Notes under the pieces: model-generated
The model's input: only the letters and a program-made list of their open reading frames with translations
The model's database searches: none
Told to the model about the DNA's origin: nothing
Shown: piece by piece, positions 28,701 through 36,600 of the stretch
Position numbering within the stretch: the stretch's first letter is position 1
Layout: the number at the start of each line of letters is the position of its first letter
Source: Pseudacidovorax intermedius
GTDB lineage: Bacteria > Pseudomonadota > Gammaproteobacteria > Burkholderiales > Burkholderiaceae_C
NCBI RefSeq assembly: GCF_001476815.1
Contig: NZ_LDSL01000058.1
Span: 1-41,403, forward strand
Reading direction: 5' to 3'
Length of the DNA: 41,403 nt
Translations under genes and position numbers: made by a program

Positions 28701-31700
28701 GACGGGCCGGCCGCCAACACCACCAGCGTGGAAGGCGGCGCCGGCACCTGGGGCACCGCAGGCAACTGGACCACCAGCGGCGGCTCGCCCAACGGTGTAT
28801 GGGCCGGCGGCACCAACGTGGCCAACTTCACCGTCGCCGGCGGCGCGGTGACGGTGAGCGGCACGCAGAACGTCGGCGGCATGAACTTCACCGCGGACGG
28901 CTACACGCTGTCGGGCGGCACGATCACCGGCAACGCCAGCAACAACCCGCTGACGGCCGGCTCGGGCGTCACGGCCACCATCGGCAGCACCCTGGCCGGT
29001 GGGACGAACGGCTTCAGCAAGGAGGGCGCAGGCACGGTCGTGCTGACGGCGGGCAACAGCTACACCGGCACCACCGCCGTCAACGCCGGCACGCTGCAGG
29101 TGGGTACGGCCAGCACCACGTCCGGCTCCCTGGCGGGGCCGATCACGGTCGCCAACAGCGCGACGCTGTCGTTCCTGACGCCCAACACCGACACCGGAAA
29201 CTCGGTCATCGGCAACGCCATCACCACCACCTCGGGTGGCACCGTTCGGCTCAGAGGCTCCGGCAACAGCGAACAGAGCTCCTACCAGCTCACCTCGAGC
29301 AGCAACAACATGGCCGGCAGCACCATCGTGGAGGCCGGCGCGCGCTACGTGCGCACGACGAACTGCCCGGCCGGCGGCGGCACCATCACCGTGCAGTCGG
29401 GCGGCGGGTTGCTGCTGTCGGGCGCCACCTGCAGCAGCAACATCACGATTGCCGGCACGGGCTGGCCGGAAAGCTCCGGTCTCTTGGGGGCCTTGAGGCT
29501 GGGAGGTACGGCCAGCGTCACCGGCAACGTGAGCCTGAGCGCGAATGCCCGCGTCACGGCCTACAGCGCCAGCGACACCGGCACCATCAGCGGCGTCATC
29601 TCTGGTGGCTATGCGCTGGAGAAGACGGGCGCCGGCACCATCACGTTGACAGGCTCCAACACCTACACGGGCAGCACCACCATCAACGGCGGAACGCTGG
29701 TGCTGGGCAATTCGAGCGGCACGCTGGCGCTCAACAACGCGATCATTGTCAACAATGGCGCGACGCTCAGCACCGCGGCCAACACCAACAACACGGTGTT
29801 TCCGCTCAACACCAGTTCCGGTGGCGGTGGAAGCATTACGGTCAACAGCGGCGGTACCGCCACCACCGGCAACGGCGCGGCCATCACGCTATTCGGCGGC
29901 CCCACGATCACCCTGGCTGGCGGCACGCTGGGCAGCGGGACGGCCGAGCCCAGCTGGGGCTCCTGGATCGCCGACTACGGCACGTCCGTCAGCGTCACGT
30001 CCAACTCCACGCTCTCGGCGTCCCGCTTCAACCTGCGCCAGTCGAACACCAACTTCACCGTCGCCAACAACGTGACGCTGACCGTCTCGGGCACGCTGGA
30101 CTCCAGTTCCGGCAGCGGCGCCGGCAGCGGCAGCGGTGGATTCACCAAACTGGGCACGGGCGTGATGCTGCTGTCCACCGCGGGCCATACCTACACGGGC
30201 AGCACCGCCGTGAACGCGGGCACGCTGCGCATCGGCGCGACCGACGCCATCCCCACGACCAGCCCGGTGTCGGTGGGCTCGGGCGCCACCCTGGACCTCA
30301 ACGGCAACAACCAGTCGCTGTCGGGTGGCCTGAGTGCCGCCAGCGGCACCGTCGCGCTGGGCGGCGGCACGCTGACGCTGTCGGCCGACAGCAGCATCGG
30401 CAACGTCACCGGCAGCGGCACCATCACCGTCACGGGCGGCACGCTGACGCTGCCCGCCGGTTTCAGCGCCGGCAACGTCACCATCATGCTCAAGGGCGGC
30501 AAGCTCGCCCTGGCCGCGGGCCAGACCTACTCCGTCGGTGGGCTCACCACCGACAGTTCCGTGACCAATGCCGCGGTGGACATGTCCTCCGCCGGCAACG
30601 CCAGCTTCACCGCGACCACGCTCACGATCAACAGCGCCCTGGCCGTGACCAACTGGACGGCCGGCAGCGACCACCTGTACGCCGGCAGCATCAACGGCGG
30701 CCCGGCGCGCAACACCGCCAACGTCGCGCCACTCAACAGCGTGACGCTGGGCAGCAACGCCGCCAGCGCCACCTACTGGGCCTCCGGCACCAACGAGTTG
30801 CTGGTCGCCAGCGCCATGACCTACTGGGATGGTCCGGCGGCCAACACCACCAGCGTGGAAGGCGGCGCCGGCACCTGGGGCACCGCCAGCAACTGGACCA
30901 CCAGCGCCGGCACGCTCAACGGGCCGTGGGCGGGTGGCACCAACGTGGCCAATTTCACCGCCACCGGCGGTGCGGTGACGGTGAGCGGCACCCAGAACGT
31001 CGGCGGCATGAACTTCACCGTGGACGGCTACACGCTCTCGGGCGGCACGATCGCCGGCAATGCCGCCAGCAACCCCCTGACCGTGAGCACGGGTGCCACG
31101 GCCAGCATCGGCAGCGTGCTGGCCGGCGGCAGCAATGGTTACAGCAAGGAAGGTGCAGGCACCGTCAGCCTGTCGGGCGCCAACACCTACACGGGCAGCA
31201 CAGCCGTCAACGGCGGCACGCTGGCCATCACCGGCGGCGCCTACGCGACCTCGGGCTTCGCCATCGGCGCCAACACCGTGCTGGCGTTCAACACCGGTAC
31301 CGCCACGATGGACATGGCCACCACCACCTTCAGCGGTGCCGGCACGCTGCGCAAATCCGGCAGCGGCACGCTTCAGTGGGGCGCCGGCGCGGCCACCTTC
31401 GCGATGGGCGCCGGCTCGACCATCGACGTGCAGGGCGGCACCTTCACAGGCGGCTCCAACGGCAACGAGGTGTGGACCAACAACAAGTCGGCGCTGAACG
31501 TGGCCACGGGCGCCACCTTTCAAACCGTGGAAGCCGCGGTCGTGGTGGATGCGCTCACCGGCGCGGGCTCGGTGGTGACGGGTTACTACCCCAGTTGGCC
31601 GAATTCCGGCCTGACGGTGGGCGTGAACAACGGCAGCGGCACCTTCAGCGGCGTGATCTCCGACGGCCAGGGCGTGAACGCCTCGACCAAGTCGCTCACC

Positions 31701-33593
31701 AAGACCGGCACCGGCACGCAGACGCTGTCGGGCGCCAACACCTACAGCGGGGCCACGGCCGTCACGGGCGGCACGCTGCAACTGGGCGCGAACAACACCC
31801 TTCCGGCCGCCAGCGTCGTGACCGTGGGCTCCGGCGCCACGCTGGCGGTCAACGGCCTGGCGCAGACGCTGGCCAACCTGACCTCGGTCGGCACGCTGAG
31901 CCTGGGCAGCGGCGGCGGGGTGCTGACGCTCAACAACGGCAACAGCAGCATCGCCGGCGCCAACGTGACCGGCACTGGCCGGATCGTGGTGGGTCCGGGC
32001 GAGACGCTCACGCTGACCAGCGCGCTGAACAGCAACACCATCGACATCGAACTGGCCGGCGGCACGCTCAAGCTGGGGGCCTATGCCCACACCATCGGCA
32101 CCCTCACGGTGTCGGCGAGCAGTACGCTGGACTTCGACGCCGGGACAGCGCGGCTTTCGACCGCCAACCTGGCGATGACCGCCGGCGGCTCGCAGACGCT
32201 GACCGTGACCAACTGGACCCGTGGCACGGACCTCTTCCAGGCCACCAACGTCAACGGCAGCGCCGGCACCCCGGCACGCGGCACCACGGGCCTGGCCCCG
32301 CTGAACCGCATCACCATGGGCAGTTACCCGGCGGCGATCACCCTCTGGACCGCGACCAGCGCCACGCCGGCCAACGAAATCACCGTGCAGGCCGGCTCGA
32401 CGGTGACCGGCACGGTATTCAACGATGGCGGCGCACCCTCGGGCGGCACCAACACCGGCACGCCCAACGATGGCCTGCGCAACGGCAGCGAGGCCGGTCT
32501 GCCCGGCCTGACGGTGCAGTTGAACAACTGCGCCAGCACCGTGTATGCCGCGGCCAGCACCGACAACAACGGTGCCTACAGCCTGACCGTGCCTACCGCC
32601 CAGGTTGGCCAGACGGTGTGCGTGGCGGTACTGCCCGCGCAGCCGGTGACGGCCCTGGCCACCGGCGCCAATGCCAACGGCACGGTGCTGCCCGACGGCA
32701 CGGCCACCACGGCAGGCGGCACGGCCTTTACCTATACCCGCGCCAGCCAGCGGGTGAGCTTCGGCGCGCCGACCACCGGCACGGTGGTGTTGAACTTCGG
32801 CCAGGTCCCGCCCAGCACGCTGACGCCGGCCACCAGCACGCAGCAGAACGCGCCCAATACCCGCGCCGTGCATGCCCACGTGTTCACGCCGGGCACGGGC
32901 GGCAGCCTGGCCGTGACGCTGGGCGCCGGCACCACCACGCCGGCCAACATGCCCGGCTGGTCCGAGATCGCCTACCTGGATCCCGGCTGCACGGGTACGG
33001 TTCAGTCCAACGCGCAGCGCCTGTGGCCCTCGGGCACGCCGGTGACCACGGTGCAGGGCCAGGCCGTGTGCTTCGTGGTGCAGGAGCAGATTCCGGTGCA
33101 GGCCGTCAACGGCCAGAGCAACGCGGTACCCGTGACAGCCACGCTGACCTTCACCAACGCGGCGCCGGCCCTGTCTGCCACCTACACGGCCACGGACACG
33201 ACGACGGCAGGCGATGCGGCGGTGCACCTGAACAAAGAAGTGCGCAACGTCACCCAAGGCGGCACCTTTGGCACCACCAACCAGGCCAAGAATGGCGACG
33301 TGCTGGAGTACCGCATTACCTACACCAACAACACCACCGGGCCGGTGAGCAACCTCATCGTCAACGATGCGACACCGCCCTACACCACTTTCCAGGGTGC
33401 GACCGCCGGGACCACGCCCGCGTCGCTGGGTACGTGCGCGAAGGTGACGCCGGCCAACGCGCCGCCCGCGCCGACGGTGGCGTGCACTGCCACGCAGGCG
33501 ACGGGCGGCGTGGGTCCGGTGAGCTGGCGGTTCACGGGCACCCTGGCGGCCGGCGCCACGGGCACGGTGAACTTCCAGGTGAAGGTGGATTGA
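25779..33593 (+). CDS. Giant PATR-repeat adhesin with fimbrial-adhesin-like tip
   Basis: About 2604 aa from ATG 25779, chosen because it gives an extended basic signal peptide ending at about residue 56 (LASHA-N). Residues 57-230 resemble a chaperone-usher fimbrial adhesin domain (paired Cys, FPTALSGISWQYV, then SGSVLSAGQLGTYAL). Residues 232-2200 hold about eight autotransporter-associated beta-strand (PATR) units of the form KEGAGTL-x-L-x-G-x-NTYTGTT-x-V-x-GGTL, arranged in larger duplicated blocks that each open TYWDGPA. From 2208 a prealbumin/SdrD-like domain (VTGTVFNDGG...GLPGLTVQL), an Asp-loop-type module (about 2390-2480) and a terminal DUF11 (2481-2604, ending FQVKVD) follow. PATR repeats normally precede an autotransporter barrel, but none is present. 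Probable surface adhesin; ligand unknown. Nine nucleotides separate it from its paralogue. Confidence 0.85.
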   Translation: MTKPERQAGTLSRWMRAMGGAWTRWTGLMALKKPGRIAVAPMLAAIGMGLPLASHANTSTCTNQPAVYGTVPPATLTAAPPAIIYVPYNTAAGTVVYTGPKISQDKSVAATCYTDDGQAQQTPYGVITASGTQPATTADVFPTALSGISWQYVRSRAIRAWGGETFNNYAPGAINLSAASQTSINLLWTVPVASGSVLSAGQLGTYALGDNKYGFVNLRTGNDVMFLITGTTYWDGPATDATSIEGGNGSWQTNRSNWTTSTGTPNGIWSDGNVAIFQANGGTVSLASNQVIGGMTFNTNGYLVQNYTLSGNAANNPITVASGANATVNSVLASVASGNGFSKEGAGTLTLGANNTYSGTTTVNGGTLVLGNGNGTVPINNAIVVNSGGTLSTAASTNNTVFPSYTTSGGGGSITINSGGVATTGNSAAITLYGGPTFTLAGGTLGSGTAEPSWGSWIADYGTAVNVTANSTLSASRFNLRQANTNFTVNSGVTLTVSGNLDSSNGGGAASGSGGFTKLGTGVMLMSGATSTYTGTTAVSAGTLRVGATNAIATNSPVTVASGTTLDINGQSQSLKSLAESGTLAMGTNGALTLTGNSNLSGGGNSVTGSGTITVGSGATLTMGASDTFGNAVATPTTAITVNSGGTLTSNGNYTTLNNLTLNNATLRSNGGCCLPYGTFALKGTTTSTGSSSMSVAGGGNNAINVGNNAAGGVSTFNVTGTLSVGTPLINSMDGGGGAVASGITLTGGGTLALNTAASYTSTSTVTSGTLQLGVNSALPSTNTVALATGGTLDVNGKTQTLAGVTASGGSSGTVALGTTGSLTLTGDSSIRAITGSGTITVTGGTLTLPAGFSAGSVTIVLKGGKLALAAGQTYSVGGLTTDSSVTNASVDMSSAGNASFTATTLTINSALAVTNWTAGSDHLYAGSINGTPARNTTNITPLNSVTLGSNAASATYWASGTNELLVSGVLTYWDGPAANTTSVEGGAGTWGTAGNWTTSGGSPNGVWAGGTNVANFTVAGGAVTVSGTQNVGGMNFTADGYTLSGGTITGNASNNPLTAGSGVTATIGSTLAGGTNGFSKEGAGTVVLTAGNSYTGTTAVNAGTLQVGTASTTSGSLAGPITVANSATLSFLTPNTDTGNSVIGNAITTTSGGTVRLRGSGNSEQSSYQLTSSSNNMAGSTIVEAGARYVRTTNCPAGGGTITVQSGGGLLLSGATCSSNITIAGTGWPESSGLLGALRLGGTASVTGNVSLSANARVTAYSASDTGTISGVISGGYALEKTGAGTITLTGSNTYTGSTTINGGTLVLGNSSGTLALNNAIIVNNGATLSTAANTNNTVFPLNTSSGGGGSITVNSGGTATTGNGAAITLFGGPTITLAGGTLGSGTAEPSWGSWIADYGTSVSVTSNSTLSASRFNLRQSNTNFTVANNVTLTVSGTLDSSSGSGAGSGSGGFTKLGTGVMLLSTAGHTYTGSTAVNAGTLRIGATDAIPTTSPVSVGSGATLDLNGNNQSLSGGLSAASGTVALGGGTLTLSADSSIGNVTGSGTITVTGGTLTLPAGFSAGNVTIMLKGGKLALAAGQTYSVGGLTTDSSVTNAAVDMSSAGNASFTATTLTINSALAVTNWTAGSDHLYAGSINGGPARNTANVAPLNSVTLGSNAASATYWASGTNELLVASAMTYWDGPAANTTSVEGGAGTWGTASNWTTSAGTLNGPWAGGTNVANFTATGGAVTVSGTQNVGGMNFTVDGYTLSGGTIAGNAASNPLTVSTGATASIGSVLAGGSNGYSKEGAGTVSLSGANTYTGSTAVNGGTLAITGGAYATSGFAIGANTVLAFNTGTATMDMATTTFSGAGTLRKSGSGTLQWGAGAATFAMGAGSTIDVQGGTFTGGSNGNEVWTNNKSALNVATGATFQTVEAAVVVDALTGAGSVVTGYYPSWPNSGLTVGVNNGSGTFSGVISDGQGVNASTKSLTKTGTGTQTLSGANTYSGATAVTGGTLQLGANNTLPAASVVTVGSGATLAVNGLAQTLANLTSVGTLSLGSGGGVLTLNNGNSSIAGANVTGTGRIVVGPGETLTLTSALNSNTIDIELAGGTLKLGAYAHTIGTLTVSASSTLDFDAGTARLSTANLAMTAGGSQTLTVTNWTRGTDLFQATNVNGSAGTPARGTTGLAPLNRITMGSYPAAITLWTATSATPANEITVQAGSTVTGTVFNDGGAPSGGTNTGTPNDGLRNGSEAGLPGLTVQLNNCASTVYAAASTDNNGAYSLTVPTAQVGQTVCVAVLPAQPVTALATGANANGTVLPDGTATTAGGTAFTYTRASQRVSFGAPTTGTVVLNFGQVPPSTLTPATSTQQNAPNTRAVHAHVFTPGTGGSLAVTLGAGTTTPANMPGWSEIAYLDPGCTGTVQSNAQRLWPSGTPVTTVQGQAVCFVVQEQIPVQAVNGQSNAVPVTATLTFTNAAPALSATYTATDTTTAGDAAVHLNKEVRNVTQGGTFGTTNQAKNGDVLEYRITYTNNTTGPVSNLIVNDATPPYTTFQGATAGTTPASLGTCAKVTPANAPPAPTVACTATQATGGVGPVSWRFTGTLAAGATGTVNFQVKVD
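26806..27503 (+). repeat. Intragenic duplication block A, copy 1
   Basis: About 700 bp that recurs at 29626-30320 in the same gene. Both copies encode NTNFTV, the segment SGTAEPSWGSWIADYGT and two PATR units. The copies differ by scattered substitutions, so the duplication is not recent. Limits are approximate. Confidence 0.8.
28283..29090 (+). repeat. Intragenic duplication block B, copy 1
   Basis: About 805 bp that recurs at 30411-31215 at very high identity. Both encode FSAG...LKGGKLALAAGQTYSVGG, SALAVTNWTAGSDHLYAGS and the TYWDGPAANTTSVEGGAG block. A third, more diverged copy lies in the downstream paralogue (about 35880-36480). Confidence 0.85.
29626..30320 (+). repeat. Intragenic duplication block A, copy 2
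   Basis: Second copy of the block at 26806-27503, about 2.82 kb downstream. Confidence 0.8.
30411..31215 (+). repeat. Intragenic duplication block B, copy 2
   Basis: Second copy of the block at 28283-29090, about 2.13 kb downstream. Recombination between the two would remove about 2.1 kb. The reading phase of the two copies is the same, so the protein would stay in frame. Confidence 0.85.
31125..31780 (+). repeat. Intergenic duplication block C, copy in first PATR gene
   Basis: This block is shared with 35020-35685 in the second PATR gene. Both encode TMDMATTTFSGAGTLRK-like and GGSNGNEVWTNNKSAL segments and GSVVTGYYPSWP. It marks the two genes as tandem paralogues. Confidence 0.8.
31945..33593 (+). 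repeat. Shared 3' block D, copy in first PATR gene
   Basis: The last about 1.65 kb matches 37910-39560 of the second PATR gene. It covers the end of the PATR stalk, the prealbumin-like domain, the Asp-loop-type module and the terminal DUF11. It is the longest region conserved between the two genes. Confidence 0.85.
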
Positions 33594-33602
33594 ACGGCCG
33601 GA

Positions 33603-36600
33603 GTGAAGCTGCCCTCGACGGTTGGTCATGAGTTGTCTGCGCCGACTGGACAGGGGGGTGGAAGCCGACGAATTTGCAGGCTGAACGTGCGTTGGTACAG
33701 ACGATGCTGGAGCGCGCCGTTGCTGGTCCTGGTGGCCCTAGCAGCCCAGATGCCGGCCGCTCATGCGGGGCTGGTGCCCACCGTCGGGTGCAGCTCGACC
33801 GGCTACATCTTCAACACGGCCTACTCGGGCAACTCCGCCGGCCCAGCCAAGGCGGTGGGCAGCCGGGACACCTACTGGGAGGCCAACACTTCCGCACGCG
33901 ACACTCCGGCGCCGTACACCGTGGATGAGAGCCAGTGGACCGACGCCTACGTGGTGGGCCAGCGCCCGGGCTGGGCGAGCTCCCCGTTCAATAACGCGGA
34001 CTGGATCGCCCACAACGCCGATGGCAGCAGCCCCTTGCCACTTCAGCGCTACACCTACTGGTATCGCTACCGCTTCTATCTCGACCCGGCGCTCGACCCG
34101 GCGGTCTTCTACATGAAGCTGAGCTTCTATGCGGACGACTCCATCGGTGCGGTCTACGTCAACGGCATCAACCAGCCCAACGCATCCATCACCGATGACA
34201 TCAACGGCAACAACTACGGGCCGGGCCGAGGTGCCTCGATGGTGCTGGACAACGGCTGGAAGACCGGCCTGAACGAGATCCGCGTGCGCATCGCGGACCG
34301 CAGCTACCTGTCGGGCTTGCTGGTGCAGTACGACTCGCAGTCCTCCACGATTTGTTCGACCTCGGCCCAGGTGCAGGCGATCACGACCGCCGGCAGCAGC
34401 AGCTTTTCCTATTCCGGCACGAATGGCGTGGCCGCACAGACGCTCACCACCACGGGCGCCAGCGTGGCCGCACCGGGCCCCCAGCAATGGCTGGCAGCAT
34501 CCAACCAGCAGACCACGATCACACAGATTGCCGACGCGCCCGGCTACCGCCTGCAGGCCATCGCCTGCACGGGCCAGGCACCCGGGGCCAGCGTGAGCTA
34601 CAACACAACCGGCATGGCCAGTGGTGGGGTGCCTGCCCGTTCCGTTCTGTTCTCCAACGCGGGCAATGGCCGAAACGTGGTCTGCCGCTTCACCAACCAG
34701 CCGGTGGGCAACGGCGGTGCCTACTGGGACGGCAACGGCACCGCAGGGGATGGCACGGTGACGGGCGGGCCGGGCAGTTGGAACGCCACCAACACCAATT
34801 GGACAGATGTGAACGGTGCATCCAATGCCGTCTGGGCCGCCAACGGCGTGGCGACCTTCACCGGCAACGGCGGCTCGGTCACGGTGAGCGGCGCCCAGAC
34901 CATCGGCGGTCTCTACTTCCAAGGGGCCGGCTACGCCGTGTCCGGCGCTACGTTGACGGGCGGACTGGCGAACAACCCGCTGACGGCGGACGCAGGCGTG
35001 AGCGCCATCGTGGGCAGCGTGCTGGCTGGCGGCACCCATGGTTTCAGCAAGGAGGGCGGAGGGACCATCACGCTGTCGGGCGCCAACACCTACACCGGCG
35101 CCACGGCGGTGAACGGCGGCACGCTGGCGATCACCGGGGGCTCGTATGCCACCTCTGCCTTCGCCATCGCCGCCAACGCCGTGATGGTGTTCAATTCCGG
35201 CACCGGCCTGATGGACATGCCCACCACCACCTTCAGCGGCGCCGGAACGCTGCGCAAGACGGGCACTGGCACGTTGCAGTGGGGCGGCAGCGCCGCCACG
35301 TTCTCACTGGGCGCCGGTTCGGCCATCGACGTGCAGAACGGCACATTCACCGGCGGCTCCAACGGCAACGAGGTCTGGACCAACAACAAGTCGGCGCTGA
35401 CCGTCGCGGGCGGCGCCACCTTCCAGACCGTGGAGGCGGGCGTGATGGTCGATGCCCTGAACGGTGCCGGCTCGGTGGTGACGGGCTACTACCCGAGCTG
35501 GCCTGGTTCCGGCCTTACCGTGGGCGTGAACAACGGCGGCGGCACTTTCAGCGGCGTGATCTCCGACGGGCCCGGCGTCAACACGGCCACCAAGTCGCTG
35601 ACCAAGACCGGCACCGGCACACAGATGCTGTCGGGCGCCAATACTTACACCGGCACCACCGTCGTCAATGGTGGCACCCTGCTGCTGGCGGCGGCGGCCA
35701 ACACCAATGCGATCAACCCGTCCAGCGCAATGACGGTCGGCACGGGCGCCACGCTGTCCTTGGGCGCCAACGCCGCGCAGTCGCTGGCCTCGCTGGACGC
35801 CTCGGCCGGCAAGGTGGACCTGGGCAGCAGCGGCGCGCTCACGATCACCGGCAACAGCAGCATCGGCACGGTGGCCGGAACCGGCACCATCACCGTGACC
35901 GGCGGCACGCTGACGCTGCCGTCCGGCTTCGCCAACCCGGGCCTGAGCATCGTGCTCAAGGGTGGCGCCCTCGCACTGGGGGCGGGCCAGACCTATTCGG
36001 TCAGGGCGCTCACGGTGGACAGTACGGTGACCAACGCGGCGGTGGACATGTCTTCCGCCGGCACCGCCAGCCTCAGCGCCGGCACGCTCACGCTGAACAA
36101 CGCGCTGGCCGTGACCCACTGGACGGTCGGCACCAGCCATGTGTATGCCAGCGGCATCGTTGGCAGCCGGGCGCGCGATACGGTCAACACCGCGCCACTG
36201 AACAAGGTCACGCTGGGCAGCAGCACGGCCAGCGCCACCTACTGGGCCTCGAGCACCAACGAACTGCTGGTGGCGGGGGCGCTGACGTACTGGGACGGCC
36301 CGGCCAGCAACACCAGCGCCGTGGAAGGGGGCAGCGGCACCTGGGACACGGGCAGCAACTGGACCACGAGCAGCGGCACGCCCAACGGCGTGTGGGCGGG
36401 CGGCACCAGCGTGGCCAACTTCACGGCCACGCCCGGAACCGTCGGTGTCACCGGAACGCGTGACATTGGCGGCTTGAACTTCGCACCCGCGAGCACCGCG
36501 TCGAACTATCTGATCCAGAACGGCACCCTGCGCGGTAACAGCGCCAGCAACCCCTTGACGGTGGCCAGCGGCGCCACGGCCACCATCGCCAGCGTCCTGG

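Noticed and set aside
28799-33631. Frame-shifted 1610-codon frame overlapping the first PATR gene
   Set aside because: Translation is His/Arg/Gln-rich and repeats only because the underlying PATR DNA repeats; it has no domains.
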